Of a stretch of DNA of 34,499 nt, positions 9,253 to 19,282 are shown in pieces. Origin of the DNA: an uncultured Chromatiaceae bacterium (GTDB lineage Bacteria > Pseudomonadota > Gammaproteobacteria > Tenderiales > Tenderiaceae); the NCBI GenBank assembly GCA_945787785.1, contig CALZIO010000025.1:1-34499 (forward strand), in the 5' to 3' direction. The notes under the pieces are model-generated. The model was not told the DNA's origin and made no database searches. It saw only the letters and a program-made list of their open reading frames with translations. Every line of letters starts with the position of its first letter. The stretch's first letter is position 1. The translations under genes were made by a program, and so were the position numbers.

Positions 9253-10259
9253 TGAAGATTTTAGTTACAGGGACAGCGGGATTTATTGGCTCTAACGTTT
9301 CACACGTCTTACTCGACCGCGGTGATGAAGTTATTGGTCTTGATAATTTGAATGACTATTATGATGTCAATCTAAAACAAGACCGCTTGGCCAGGCTGAC
9401 ATCAAGAGACGGCTTCACAGATATCCGCATGGACCTGGAAGACCGCGAGGGTATAGCCAAGTTATTTAAAGACCACAAACCCGACCGCGTCATCCATCTG
9501 GCCGCCCAGGCCGGCGTACGTTACTCACTGATCAATCCGCATGCCTATATCGACAGCAATATTCAAGGTACCACCAATATTCTTGAAGGCTGTCGTCATA
9601 ACGAAGTTGAACATCTGGTCTATGCTTCCAGCAGCTCGGTGTATGGTGCAAACACCAAGATGCCCTTCTCGGTACATGATAACGTTGACCACCCAGTTAG
9701 CCTCTATGCTGCCTCTAAAAAAGCTAATGAGTTAATGGCACACACCTATAGCCACCTCTATCAACTGCCCACTACGGGTCTGCGCTTTTTTACCGTCTAT
9801 GGCCCCTGGGGACGTCCCGACATGGCGCTGTTTTTATTTACTAAAGCCATCCTGGAAGGCAAACCGATTGACGTCTTTAACTACGGCAAATGCCGACGTG
9901 ATTTCACCTATATCGACGATATTGTCGAAGGTGTCGTCAGAACGCTAGACAATGTCGCTGCTCCAAATCCAGATTGGTCGGGAGACAATCCGGATACAGG
10001 CACCAGCTATGCGCCTTATAAAATCTACAACATTGGCAACAACCAGCCAGTGGAGTTATTGCGTTTTATTGAAGTGATTGAAGAGTGCCTGGGCAAGCAG
10101 GCTGAGAAAAACATGCTACCGCTCCAGCCGGGCGATGTACCGGCCACCTATGCCAATGTCGATGACTTAATCAATGACGTAGGCTTTAAACCAGCCACCT
10201 CAATTGAAGATGGCATAGCCAACTTTATTGCTTGGTATCGGGATTACTATGGAAAATAA
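9252..10259 (+). CDS. UDP-glucuronate 4-epimerase
   Basis: A 335-residue extended short-chain dehydrogenase/reductase. It has the NAD motif [11 protein letters not shown], then [13 protein letters not shown], catalytic Ser in ASSSSVYG and the YxxxK pair in [26 protein letters not shown] and [13 protein letters not shown] are typical of UDP-GlcA 4-epimerases (LspL/Cap1J type), which make UDP-galacturonate. The length matches the family. The start overlaps the previous stop by one base (TAATG). The upstream ugd gene makes its substrate, so the operon provides UDP-GlcA, UDP-HexNAcA and UDP-GalA. Specificity for UDP-GlcA over UDP-GlcNAc is inferred from motif resemblance and context. Confidence 0.88.
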   Translation: MKILVTGTAGFIGSNVSHVLLDRGDEVIGLDNLNDYYDVNLKQDRLARLTSRDGFTDIRMDLEDREGIAKLFKDHKPDRVIHLAAQAGVRYSLINPHAYIDSNIQGTTNILEGCRHNEVEHLVYASSSSVYGANTKMPFSVHDNVDHPVSLYAASKKANELMAHTYSHLYQLPTTGLRFFTVYGPWGRPDMALFLFTKAILEGKPIDVFNYGKCRRDFTYIDDIVEGVVRTLDNVAAPNPDWSGDNPDTGTSYAPYKIYNIGNNQPVELLRFIEVIEECLGKQAEKNMLPLQPGDVPATYANVDDLINDVGFKPATSIEDGIANFIAWYRDYYGK

Positions 10260-10260
10260 T

Positions 10261-10371
10261 CCGCAAATCGACGGGGAAAATATTTTTTTAAGACCTTCCC
10301 AGCATTAGAATCATCTGCAAGACAACTCGCTTCATCCGAAAACAATCGATTGCTTTAGCGTTCATTTGCGG
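10261..10371. repeat. Long-range inverted repeat between epimerase and terminator
   Basis: CCGCAAAT at 10261-10268, directly after the epimerase stop, is the exact reverse complement of ATTTGCGG at 10364-10371. The 95 bases between them hold no ORF that I can support. This could be a 3'-UTR fold closing ahead of the terminator, or chance. Confidence 0.25.
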
Positions 10372-10387
10372 ACTGACCTGCAGACAA

Positions 10388-10414
10388 AAAAGGGCGAGAT
10401 AAACTCGCCCTTTT
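10388..10414. terminator. Bidirectional rho-independent terminator
   Basis: GGGCGAG (10392-10398) pairs with CTCGCCC (10404-10410) around a 5-base loop. A-rich sequence lies on the left and TTTT on the right, so both strands read as stem plus U tract. It sits between the convergent epimerase gene (ends 10259) and fba (ends 10436) and serves both. Confidence 0.9.
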
Positions 10415-10435
10415 CTTTATCTACTAAGTAATCGT

Positions 10436-11473
10436 TTACTTGTAAAAATCTATCATGCTTTCCAAAGATTTGACCTTAATCTTAGAAGCGTGACCTGCAC
10501 AACCAAATGCTTCGTAACGTGCCTTACAGATTTCTGACATCGCCTTGGTAGATTCCTTCAGAAACTTACGTGGATCAAAGTTAGCTGTGTTTTCAGCCAG
10601 GAACTTACGAACAGCACCGGTAGAGGCCATACGCAGGTCAGTATCGATGTTAACCTTACGCACACCGCTCTTAATGCCTTCTACGATCTCTTCAACAGGC
10701 ACACCATAGGTTTCACCCATAGTGCCACCATAGCTATTGATGATCTCCAGCCAATCCTGCGGCACAGAAGAAGAACCATGCATAACGAGATGAGTATTAG
10801 GAATCACTTCGTGGATTTCCTTGATGCGATCAATACGCAGCACGGCACCTGTCGGTGGCTTGGTGAACTTGTAAGCACCATGCGAAGTACCGATAGCAAT
10901 AGCCAGCGCATCTACACCAGTCTTTTCAACAAAGTCTTTAGCTTCTTGTGGATCAGTCAGCAACTGATCCATATCCAGCTGACCTTCCGCACCGTGACCG
11001 TCTTCTTCACCGGCCATACCAGTTTCAAGTGAACCAAGGCAACCCAGCTCGCCCTCAACAGAGACGCCGCCAGCATGAGCCATACCAACTACCGTCTTGG
11101 TTACTTCAACGTTGTACTCGTATGAAGAAGGTGTCTTCATGTCAGCCATCAAAGATCCATCCATCATGACTGATGAGAAGCCAGACTGGATCGAGCGCAA
11201 GCAAATTGCGGGTTCAGAACCGTGATCCTGATGCATCACAACAGGAATGTGTGGATACTGCTCAATAGCAGCAGAAATCAGGTGACGCAGAAAGGGTTCA
11301 CCCGCATAAGAACGCGCACCGGCAGAACCTTGCATAATTACAGGCGCATCAACGGCATCCGCCGCCCGCATGATGGCGTGAACCTGTTCCATATTGTTAA
11401 CGTTGAATGCTGGCAGGCCGAAATCATTTTCAGCTGCATAATCCAGCAATTGACGCATTGAAATAAGAGCCAT
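10436..11473 (-). CDS. fba: Fructose-bisphosphate aldolase class II, Calvin-cycle subtype
   Basis: A 345-residue zinc aldolase that cleaves or forms fructose-1,6-bisphosphate (and sedoheptulose-1,7-bisphosphate in the Calvin subtype). It starts [19 protein letters not shown]. Zinc and substrate residues are visible in [38 protein letters not shown] and [11 protein letters not shown]. These versions match the TIGR01521 subtype. GAGGAGATTGAT precedes the ATG. It is the last gene of the tkt-gap-pgk-pyk-fba run and ends at the bidirectional terminator. No RuBisCO or phosphoribulokinase is in the window, so whether the cluster serves carbon fixation, a ribulose-monophosphate cycle or plain glycolysis/gluconeogenesis cannot be decided here. 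Confidence 0.95.
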   Translation of the reverse strand: MALISMRQLLDYAAENDFGLPAFNVNNMEQVHAIMRAADAVDAPVIMQGSAGARSYAGEPFLRHLISAAIEQYPHIPVVMHQDHGSEPAICLRSIQSGFSSVMMDGSLMADMKTPSSYEYNVEVTKTVVGMAHAGGVSVEGELGCLGSLETGMAGEEDGHGAEGQLDMDQLLTDPQEAKDFVEKTGVDALAIAIGTSHGAYKFTKPPTGAVLRIDRIKEIHEVIPNTHLVMHGSSSVPQDWLEIINSYGGTMGETYGVPVEEIVEGIKSGVRKVNIDTDLRMASTGAVRKFLAENTANFDPRKFLKESTKAMSEICKARYEAFGCAGHASKIKVKSLESMIDFYK

Positions 11474-11529
11474 ATCAATCTCCTCAATCTAGAGTGTTAT
11501 TACAAAAAAAGTCCAAAAAACAAAATCCT

Positions 11530-12984
11530 TTATGCTTCAGTGGAAGACACTTCGTGCATGTCTCCGACCCGGACGATCTTGAGGGCGTTTGTACCACCCA
11601 TTTCGCCCATCAAATCTCCCTTGGTGATAATAACCAGATCGCCATCACGAACCGCACCACGGCGCATCAACTCGTCTACTGCTTCTTTGTTAACAACGGC
11701 GTGATCTTTTGTTGAGTTGGTAAAGCTAACCGGGCAAACGCCTCGATACAAGGTTACTTTACGGCGAGTAGCCACATGAGGTGTAAGAGCGTAGATTGGA
11801 ATACCAGAACTAATACGCGACATCCACAAGGGTGTTGCGCCAGATTCAGTCAAACAGGCAATTGCCTTCACACCTAAATGGTTAGCAGCATACATTGCCG
11901 ACATAGCTATCGCCTCATCCACGCGACTAAAGCGAGTATTAATGCGATGATCAGAGCTGCTTGCCAATTCTTCCTTCTCGGCGCTGATACAGACACGCCC
12001 CATCGCCGCCACGGCCTTAGCAGGGTATTTTCCCGCCGCTGTCTCTGCTGATAACATCACAGCATCAGTACCGTCCAGTACAGCATTGGCCACATCGAAA
12101 ACTTCAGCACGCGTCGGGATAGGATTTTCGATCATGCTTTCCATCATCTGCGTAGCTGTGATCACTACACGATTCATCGCTCGAGCCATTTTGATCAGGC
12201 GCTTTTGCACCGCGGGCAGTTCAGCATCACCAATTTCTACGCCCAAATCGCCACGGGCAATCATAATTGCATCAGAAGCGGCAATAATTTCTTCGGCATC
12301 CTCAACTGCTTCAGCTCGCTCGATCTTGGCAACGATGCCACCATGACCACCAGCTTCGCGCAACAACTCTCTGGCCTGATGAACATCATCAGCCTTTCTC
12401 GGAAACGAGATCGCCACATAATCAGCCTGCATTTCAGCAGCTATCTTAATGTCGACTTTATCTTTTTCGGTCAGAGCAGCGGCAGAAAGGCCTCCGCCCA
12501 TGCGGTTGATCCCCTTGTTATTTGACAAGATACCGCCAACCTGGACTTTACATCTGATTTCCTGGCCAGACACTTCTTCAACCCACAAAACAATACGCCC
12601 ATCATCGAGTAACAAGGTATCGCCACGATTAACATCATTGGGCAGTTCTGTGTATGTCAGACCAACACGCTCTTGGTCACCATCATTGGCGTCACAAGCC
12701 GCATCCAGGATGAATTGATCACCCTCAGATAACCTTACCTTACCCTCTTTGAATCGCCCAGTACGAATCTTTGGACCTTGTAGATCTGCAAGCACACCAA
12801 CCTGGCGTCCATGCGCCCTGGCCCGATTCCTCACAGCTTCAGACCGGTTAATATGGTCCTCAGCAGAGCCGTGCGAGAAATTAGCGCGCACTACGTCAAC
12901 GCCAGCCTGTATCAATTCATCCAGAGCTTTAGGATCATCAGTTGCTGGCCCGAGGGTGGCAACAATCTTTGTGCGTCTAAACAT
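11530..12984 (-). CDS. pyk: Pyruvate kinase
   Basis: A 484-residue enzyme that makes pyruvate and ATP from phosphoenolpyruvate. It opens [14 protein letters not shown], with the active-site regions [64 protein letters not shown] and [15 protein letters not shown]. The C-terminal regulatory domain (~350-484) is complete. The start at 12984 has only a weak Shine-Dalgarno. It lies 85 bases after pgk and 56 bases before fba, all on the minus strand. Confidence 0.96.
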   Translation of the reverse strand: MFRRTKIVATLGPATDDPKALDELIQAGVDVVRANFSHGSAEDHINRSEAVRNRARAHGRQVGVLADLQGPKIRTGRFKEGKVRLSEGDQFILDAACDANDGDQERVGLTYTELPNDVNRGDTLLLDDGRIVLWVEEVSGQEIRCKVQVGGILSNNKGINRMGGGLSAAALTEKDKVDIKIAAEMQADYVAISFPRKADDVHQARELLREAGGHGGIVAKIERAEAVEDAEEIIAASDAIMIARGDLGVEIGDAELPAVQKRLIKMARAMNRVVITATQMMESMIENPIPTRAEVFDVANAVLDGTDAVMLSAETAAGKYPAKAVAAMGRVCISAEKEELASSSDHRINTRFSRVDEAIAMSAMYAANHLGVKAIACLTESGATPLWMSRISSGIPIYALTPHVATRRKVTLYRGVCPVSFTNSTKDHAVVNKEAVDELMRRGAVRDGDLVIITKGDLMGEMGGTNALKIVRVGDMHEVSSTEA

Positions 12985-13052
12985 ATATGTGGGTTACCAC
13001 CTAATCATTATTATAGTTACAAACCAAATACCTCTGACTAATAAAAGCCCTG

Positions 13053-13069
13053 GGTTATTCTTTATAACC
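13053..13069 (-). other. Intercistronic hairpin after pgk
   Basis: Read on the minus strand, GGTTAT-AAAGA-ATAACC forms a 6-bp stem immediately after the pgk stop codon. CTTTTATT follows about six bases later. It is a weak attenuator or a 3'-end-protecting structure; a full terminator would isolate pyk and fba. Confidence 0.4.
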
Positions 13070-14248
13070 TTAGTTTCCAGCACGTTCTTCCAAGATGGCA
13101 ACCGCAGGCAACTTCTTGCCTTCCAAAAACTCAAGGAAAGCGCCGCCACCAGTAGAAATGTAGGACACTTTATCAGCAATATTGTACTTATCAACTGCAG
13201 CCAACGTATCTCCACCACCTGCGATAGAAAATGCTGGTGATTCAGCGATCGCTATTGACAAAGCCTTTGTTCCTTCTCCGAATTGGTCAAACTCGAACAC
13301 ACCAACAGGACCATTCCACACGATTGTACCCGCACTTTTAAGCACTTCTGCCAGAGCAGCGGCGCTATCAGGGCCTATATCAAAAATCATGTCATCATCA
13401 GTGACTTCACTAACCGGCTTAAGAGTCGCTTCAGCAGTTTCTGAAAACTCTTTGCCACAGACAACGTCAGTAGGAACCGGGATACCACCGCCACGCGATT
13501 TGGCATCAGCTGAAAGTTTGTTGGCTGTATCAATCAGGTCGGCCTCATAAAGTGATTTACCTACATTGTGGCCAGCCGCTGCGATGAAGGTATTGGCAAT
13601 ACCACCACCTACAATCAACTGGTCAACAACTTTAGAGAGTGATTCCAACACAGTCAGTTTGGTAGACACTTTAGAACCACCAACGATGGCAACCATTGGG
13701 CGAGCTGGGTTATCAAGTGCTTTACCCAAAGCGTCAAGTTCTCCAGCTAACAGAGGACCGGCACAGGCAGTAGGAGCGAATTTAGCTACACCATGTGTAG
13801 AGCCTTGAGCACGGTGCGCTGTTCCGAAAGCATCCATTACGAAAACGTCACACAGCGCCGCGTATTTCTTGGCAAGATCATCTTCATTCTTCTTTTCGCC
13901 GACATTGAAGCGAACATTCTCTAGAATCGCCACTTCACCGTCAGCCAGTTCAACGCCATCAAGGTAATCTTTGATCAACTTAACGGGCCTACCCAATAAA
14001 TTGCTCATATGCTCTGCAACAGGTGCAAGAGAAAACTCTTCAGCGTACTCACCTTCAGTAGGACGGCCCAGGTGAGACATAATCATCACCTTAGCACTCG
14101 CTTCAAGGGCCTTTTCGATCGTTGGCAACGATGCGCGGATACGCTTATCAGAGGTAACTTTGCCATCTTTAAGTGGTACATTGAGGTCTTGGCGAATCAG
14201 TACACGCTTACCAGCCAGATCCAGATCAGCCATCTTGATTACAGACAT
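13070..14248 (-). CDS. pgk: Phosphoglycerate kinase
   Basis: A 392-residue enzyme that interconverts 1,3-bisphosphoglycerate and 3-phosphoglycerate with ATP formation. Motifs are [55 protein letters not shown]-like glycine turns, [10 protein letters not shown] and [12 protein letters not shown]. The start at 14248 is preceded by AGGAGAT at good spacing. The open frame continues upstream to 14347, but those 33 codons lie in the gap-pgk spacer and resemble no Pgk. Second to third gene of the glycolytic run, between gap and pyk. Confidence 0.96.
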   Translation of the reverse strand: MSVIKMADLDLAGKRVLIRQDLNVPLKDGKVTSDKRIRASLPTIEKALEASAKVMIMSHLGRPTEGEYAEEFSLAPVAEHMSNLLGRPVKLIKDYLDGVELADGEVAILENVRFNVGEKKNEDDLAKKYAALCDVFVMDAFGTAHRAQGSTHGVAKFAPTACAGPLLAGELDALGKALDNPARPMVAIVGGSKVSTKLTVLESLSKVVDQLIVGGGIANTFIAAAGHNVGKSLYEADLIDTANKLSADAKSRGGGIPVPTDVVCGKEFSETAEATLKPVSEVTDDDMIFDIGPDSAAALAEVLKSAGTIVWNGPVGVFEFDQFGEGTKALSIAIAESPAFSIAGGGDTLAAVDKYNIADKVSYISTGGGAFLEFLEGKKLPAVAILEERAGN

Positions 14249-14303
14249 TGATAAATCTCCTGATGTTTTATTAAAAAAGAAATTTGATAAAAGTCGACTT
14301 TCA

Positions 14304-14360
14304 GCAAATTTCTCTCTTGATGAGAGAAGGCATGGAGGTAGATACAACCCCCATGCCTTT
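14304..14360 (-). other. Tandem hairpins in the gap-pgk spacer
   Basis: Read on the minus strand, AAGGCATGG (complement of 14351-14359) pairs with CCATGCCTT (complement of 14327-14335). A second small hairpin follows directly, TTCTCTC with GAGAGAA. Neither has a proper U tract. They probably mark RNA processing or stabilisation between gap and pgk, not a stop. Confidence 0.45.
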
Positions 14361-14379
14361 CACTAACACATAAAACGTA

Positions 14380-15396
<1,017 letters not shown>

Positions 15397-15422
15397 CTAT
15401 AAGGTAAATAAAAATCTTGCCC

Positions 15423-15442
15423 GCTCTGCTAAAAAGCAGAGC
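15423..15442 (-). other. Intercistronic hairpin between tkt and gap
   Basis: GCTCTGCT (15423-15430) pairs perfectly with AGCAGAGC (15435-15442) around AAAA. On the minus strand it lies 17 bases after the tkt stop and about 38 bases before the gap start. ATTTTTATTT follows on the minus strand only after GGGCAAG, so full termination is doubtful; partial termination or mRNA processing is likelier. Confidence 0.5.
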
Positions 15443-15459
15443 AGGCTAATAATTGTTAT

Positions 15460-17454
15460 TTAGAGCACGCTCTCAACAGCGCTGACAACGTTCTCTACAG
15501 TGAAGCCAAACAGCTTGAACAACTCACCAGCGGGTGCAGATTCACCAAATGTGCTCATGCCAACGACTTTACCGTTTAAACCAGCATATTTGTACCAAGC
15601 ATCAGTCACACCTGCTTCTACAACGACACGGGAAGTGACAGAAGAAGGAATCACAGACTCACGATATGCATCATCTTGCGCCTCAAAGTCGCTTACAGAA
15701 GGCATTGATACAACACGCACCTTCTTACCTTTGCCGGCCAGCTTATCGGCTGCATCAACTGCTAACGCAACCTCTGAACCTGTCGCAATGATGATAGCGT
15801 CTGGAGTGCCGTCGCAATCTTTTAGCACATAACCACCTTTAGCGATGCTTGCGATTTGATCATCAGAACGAGATTGATGCGGCAACCCTTGGCGTGTAAA
15901 GATCAAACAGCTAGGACCATTTTTCTTTTCTATAGCCGCTTTCCAGGCAACAGCTGTTTCAACTGCATCACACGGACGCCAGACAGACATGTTTGGAATC
16001 ATTCGCAGGGTAGCAGTTTGCTCAACGGGTTGGTGAGTAGGACCGTCTTCACCCAGACCGATAGAATCATGGGTATAAACAAAGATTGATTGAATCTTCA
16101 TCAGCGCCGCCATACGCAAGGCGTTACGGGCGTACTCAGAGAACATCAGAAAGGTACCACCGAATGGGATAAAACCACCATGCAGAGCAACACCATTCAT
16201 AATGGCTGACATTCCAAACTCACGCACACCATACGACAAGTAGTTTCCGTCAGTCACAGTATTGGTGATGCTTACCGCATCTGGCCAGCTTGTCAGGTTC
16301 GAAGGAGTCAAATCAGCGGAACCGCCAAAAAACTCGGGCAGGGCTGCAGCGTAGCCGGTAATTGCATTCTGTGATGCTTTACGTGTAGCGGGACTATCTG
16401 CTTTTTCATTGACTGACGCAATGAAATCCGCCGCCACTTTATCCCAGTTAGCAGGCAAATCTCCAGATGTACGACGTTCAAATTCAGTAGCCAGATCAGG
16501 ATGCGCTGCTCTATAGGCAACAAATTTTTCATTCCAGGCGGCTTCTGCTGCAGCGCCCTTATCCTTCGCATCCCAACCAGCATAAATTTCATCAGGAATT
16601 TCGAAAGGCGCATGCGGCCAACCCAGGTTTTCGCGGGTGGCCGCGATTTCGTCATCACCCAGTGGCGCGCCATGGCAGTCATGACTACCACACAGGTTAG
16701 GAGATCCGTACCCGATAACAGTTTTGGTACAAATCAGGGTGGGCTTGTCGTTAACAGACTTGGCCTCACGAATTGCCGCAGCAACTGCTTCGCCATCGTG
16801 GCCATCTACATCACGCACAACGTGCCAGCCATAGGCTTCAAAACGTTTTGGTGTGTCATCGGTAAACCAATGTTCAACATGACCATCGATCGAAATACCG
16901 TTGTCATCCCAGAAAGCGACCAATTTGCCCAGTCCAAGAGTACCGGCAAATGCGCAGGCTTCATGCGAAATCCCTTCCATCATGCAACCATCACCCATAA
17001 ATACGTACGTGTAATGATCAACGATGTGGTGACCGTCACGGTTAAATTGACCCGCCAGGGTGCGCTCTGCCAAGGCCATGCCAACACCGTTAGTAATACC
17101 TTGCCCCAGAGGACCGGTAGTCGTTTCTACACCTGGCGCATAGCCATATTCAGGGTGACCTGGTGTTTTTGAGTGCAGCTGGCGGAAGTTTTTCAACTCT
17201 TCCATTGGCAATTCGTAGCCCGTCAGGTGCAGCAAAGAATAAACCAGCATCGAGCCGTGACCATTTGAAAGGATGAAACGGTCGCGGTTAACCCAATCAG
17301 GATTACCCGGGTTGTGGTGCATGAAGTCATTCCATAAAACTTCAGCAATATCTGCCATCCCCATTGGTGCTCCAGGATGACCGGACTTCGCTTTCTGGAC
17401 CGCATCCATGCTTAGGGCACGGACAGCATTCGCTAGATCTTTGCGAGAGGGCAT
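15460..17454 (-). CDS. tkt: Transketolase
   Basis: A 664-residue thiamine-diphosphate enzyme that moves two-carbon ketol units between sugar phosphates. The N-terminal half has [53 protein letters not shown] and the ThDP motif [18 protein letters not shown] ending near WDDNGISID. The middle domain has [25 protein letters not shown] and [18 protein letters not shown]. The C-terminal domain (~530-664) is complete. GAGGAGAGAC precedes the ATG at 17454. It is the first gene of the minus-strand sugar-phosphate run and faces metK across a 454-base divergent region. Confidence 0.96.
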   Translation of the reverse strand: MPSRKDLANAVRALSMDAVQKAKSGHPGAPMGMADIAEVLWNDFMHHNPGNPDWVNRDRFILSNGHGSMLVYSLLHLTGYELPMEELKNFRQLHSKTPGHPEYGYAPGVETTTGPLGQGITNGVGMALAERTLAGQFNRDGHHIVDHYTYVFMGDGCMMEGISHEACAFAGTLGLGKLVAFWDDNGISIDGHVEHWFTDDTPKRFEAYGWHVVRDVDGHDGEAVAAAIREAKSVNDKPTLICTKTVIGYGSPNLCGSHDCHGAPLGDDEIAATRENLGWPHAPFEIPDEIYAGWDAKDKGAAAEAAWNEKFVAYRAAHPDLATEFERRTSGDLPANWDKVAADFIASVNEKADSPATRKASQNAITGYAAALPEFFGGSADLTPSNLTSWPDAVSITNTVTDGNYLSYGVREFGMSAIMNGVALHGGFIPFGGTFLMFSEYARNALRMAALMKIQSIFVYTHDSIGLGEDGPTHQPVEQTATLRMIPNMSVWRPCDAVETAVAWKAAIEKKNGPSCLIFTRQGLPHQSRSDDQIASIAKGGYVLKDCDGTPDAIIIATGSEVALAVDAADKLAGKGKKVRVVSMPSVSDFEAQDDAYRESVIPSSVTSRVVVEAGVTDAWYKYAGLNGKVVGMSTFGESAPAGELFKLFGFTVENVVSAVESVL

Positions 17455-17562
17455 AAGTCTCTCCTCAACTCATTAAGTGATTAGAAAAATTGAATAAATA
17501 CAAACATTTAATATTATTTTATTATGACCGCCTGAGCCTCACCTCGAGCGGGAAAGCGGGCA

Positions 17563-17589
17563 ATACTAGCATAAAACACCCGCATTCAA
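17563..17589 (-). promoter_or_regulatory. Candidate extended -10 promoter for tkt
   Basis: On the minus strand TTGAAT (complement of 17584-17589) and TAGTAT (complement of 17563-17568) are 15 bases apart. TGC directly before the -10 gives an extended -10 element, which tolerates the short spacing. It lies ~110 bases upstream of the tkt ATG. Predicted by eye. Confidence 0.35.
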
Positions 17590-17591
17590 CA

Positions 17592-17603
17592 TGCCAATTG
17601 GCA
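17592..17603. promoter_or_regulatory. 12-bp perfect palindrome beside the tkt -35 element
   Basis: TGCCAATTGGCA is a perfect 12-bp palindrome lying two bases upstream of the proposed tkt -35 box. Its position suits an activator or repressor site. It does not match the operator consensus sequences I can recall for Cra, HexR or CbbR. Confidence 0.4.
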
Positions 17604-17820
17604 AAAAGTTACATAAATACCACTGCAATCAATGGGTTATTTAGGCAGGGCAGCTAAATTTATGGTTTATTATTGCAGCCATATCAAACCGCCCTTTGTC
17701 GTTATTATTTCGGACGATCCGTTAAGTAAAATGGCTACCAGCCACCTAATTACCTCTTCTATTCTCACCCACTTCTCGCCATCCAGCAATAGCTGAAATA
17801 GCATTTAATTTGCCAAGGGG

Positions 17821-17848
17821 TTTTACCGATAAAGTCTTTCGCTATAGA
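17821..17848 (+). promoter_or_regulatory. Candidate sigma-70 promoter for metK
   Basis: TTTTAC (17821-17826) and TATAGA (17843-17848) are 16 bases apart and lie ~60 bases upstream of the metK start. The match is moderate and made by eye. Confidence 0.35.
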
Positions 17849-17908
17849 ATGTGCCGACAATTTGGGGTAGGTCATTCAACAAACAAGTAATTTTGGAGCT
17901 AAATTATA

Positions 17909-19069
17909 ATGTCGAGTAGTCACTTATTCACTTCTGAATCCGTTTCTGAAGGTCATCCAGACAAGGTCGCAGACCAGATTTCAGATGCTGTTCTAGATGC
18001 CATTTTTGAACAAGACCCCAAAGCGCGCGTCGCCTGCGAGACCATGGTCAACACCGGCATGGTTATCCTGTCAGGCGAAATCACTACCTCGGCCTGGGTC
18101 GACATGCAGGACATCGTTCGCAAAACTGTCAAGGAAATTGGTTACAACAGTTCCGACATGGGATTTGACTGGGAATCTTGCGCCGTCATTACCTCTATTG
18201 ACAAGCAGTCTGCCGACATCGCCCAAGGGGTGGATGAATTTGAAGACCACGAGCAAGGTGCAGGCGACCAGGGATTGATGTTTGGTTACGCCAGCAACGA
18301 AACAAATGTACTCATGCCCGCTCCTATCACCTACGCCCATCTCCTGGTTAAACGCCAAGCCGAAGTTCGCAAGAACGGCACCCTGCCCTGGTTACGCCCT
18401 GACGCCAAAAGCCAAGTCACTTTCCGTTATGAAGACCATAAACCTGTGGGAATAGAAGCCGTGGTTCTATCTACCCAGCACTCTCCTGACATCACAACCG
18501 ATGCCATTCGTGAAGCTGTGATGGATGAGATCATCAAGCCAGTGTTGCCCGCCGAGTGGCTGAGCTCTGACACCCAGTACCATATTAATCCAACTGGCCG
18601 TTTCGTTATTGGTGGTCCAGTTGGTGATTGTGGTCTGACCGGCCGCAAGATCATCGTCGATACTTATGGCGGCATGGCCAGACACGGCGGCGGCGCCTTC
18701 TCAGGAAAAGATCCATCCAAGGTTGACCGTTCCGCGGCCTATGCCGGCCGCTATGTCGCCAAGAACATTGTTGCTGCAGGCTTAGCAGACCGTTGTGAAA
18801 TTCAGATTTCTTATGCGATTGGCGTTGCTGAACCCACCTCAATTTCGATTGAAACATTTGGCACTGGCAAAATCGATGACGACCGCATCATCGAGCTGGT
18901 ACGCGAGCACTTCGACCTGCGCCCGAAAGGCTTGGTCGCCATGCTCAACTTGCTGCAACCTATCTATAGGGCTACTGCAGCCTACGGCCACTTCGGCCGC
19001 GAAGATGAAAACTTTCCTTGGGAGCGTACTGATAAGGCTGACGCCCTGCGTGATGCTGCCGGCGTTTAG
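17909..19069 (+). CDS. metK: S-adenosylmethionine synthetase
   Basis: A 386-residue enzyme that makes SAM from methionine and ATP. Signature motifs are [19 protein letters not shown], the hexapeptide region [12 protein letters not shown], and [20 protein letters not shown]. The closing helix [14 protein letters not shown] is normal and the length is that of the family. TTTTGGAGC precedes the ATG. It is followed by the SAH riboswitch and ahcY, so SAM production and disposal of its by-product are encoded together but can be controlled separately. Confidence 0.97.
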   Translation: MSSSHLFTSESVSEGHPDKVADQISDAVLDAIFEQDPKARVACETMVNTGMVILSGEITTSAWVDMQDIVRKTVKEIGYNSSDMGFDWESCAVITSIDKQSADIAQGVDEFEDHEQGAGDQGLMFGYASNETNVLMPAPITYAHLLVKRQAEVRKNGTLPWLRPDAKSQVTFRYEDHKPVGIEAVVLSTQHSPDITTDAIREAVMDEIIKPVLPAEWLSSDTQYHINPTGRFVIGGPVGDCGLTGRKIIVDTYGGMARHGGGAFSGKDPSKVDRSAAYAGRYVAKNIVAAGLADRCEIQISYAIGVAEPTSISIETFGTGKIDDDRIIELVREHFDLRPKGLVAMLNLLQPIYRATAAYGHFGREDENFPWERTDKADALRDAAGV

Positions 19070-19077
19070 CCAGATAA

Positions 19078-19130
19078 TCACCGCCAACACGTCAAAGAAT
19101 CATCCGTAGATATGATGCTGGCGGTAGTGA
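19078..19130 (+). other. Imperfect hairpin downstream of metK
   Basis: CCGCCA (19081-19086) pairs with TGGCGG (19119-19124), and the flanking TCA and TGA can pair around a bulge. No U tract follows, so it is not a clear terminator. It separates metK from the riboswitch leader and may be a 3'-end-stabilising fold. Confidence 0.35.
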
Positions 19131-19150
19131 CTTCATAAGGAACACATAAT

Positions 19151-19171
19151 ATGGATACACGTCCCACTTAA
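19151..19171 (+). other. Six-codon mini-ORF before the SAH riboswitch
   Basis: ATG at 19151 followed by five codons and TAA (MDTRPT), with AAGGAA about eight bases upstream. It ends 17 bases before the riboswitch. It may be chance; if translated, ribosomes would pause just upstream of the aptamer. Confidence 0.2.
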
Positions 19172-19187
19172 GGGGCGAACTCCTGCT

Positions 19188-19262
19188 CACCGAGGAGCGT
19201 TGCGACAGGCACATCGATGCCTGCCAGGCTCGGAGAGAAGGCTTCTGTAACAACGGCGCTCG
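19188..19262 (+). promoter_or_regulatory. SAH riboswitch controlling ahcY
   Basis: This matches the S-adenosylhomocysteine riboswitch in sequence and fold. P1: CCGAG (19190-19194) with CTCGG (19229-19233). P2: CAGGCA (19206-19211) with TGCCTG (19218-19223), within the conserved GAGGAGCG-TTGCGAC and GCCAGGCTCGG contexts. Pseudoknot: GAGCG (19195-19199) with CGCTC (19257-19261), in the conserved AACGGCGCTC tail. It ends nine bases before the ahcY Shine-Dalgarno GGAGGA (19271-19276). The class is an ON switch: bound SAH stabilises the pseudoknot and raises expression of SAH hydrolase. Close spacing to the ribosome site and no visible terminator suggest translational control (inference). Confidence 0.95.
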
Positions 19263-19282
19263 GTTCATTTGGAGGACTCATA

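Larger units (their letters stand above)
17455..17908. other. Divergent intergenic region tkt / metK
   Basis: 454 bases without a gene that I can support. The left part holds a candidate tkt promoter and a 12-bp palindrome. The right part holds a candidate metK promoter and the metK Shine-Dalgarno (TTTTGGAGC, ~11-18 bases before the ATG). The middle (about 17604-17800) contains only a small imperfect dyad, CGGA-CGA-TCCG at 17711-17721. I see no SAM riboswitch-like structure before metK. Confidence 0.6.

Noticed and set aside
14249-14347. 33-codon extension of Pgk
   Set aside because: It covers the intercistronic hairpin region and resembles no Pgk; the ATG at 14248 has AGGAGAT.
16501-17172. 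223-residue plus-strand open frame opposite tkt
   Set aside because: It lies wholly inside a complete transketolase on the other strand and has no motif or ribosome site that I can defend.
17711-17721. CGGA-CGA-TCCG dyad in the tkt/metK gap
   Set aside because: The arms are only four bases and it lies near no promoter element that I can place, so chance is likely.
19217-19282. Upstream AhcY start
   Set aside because: It lies inside the SAH riboswitch and would bypass the GGAGGA ribosome site.
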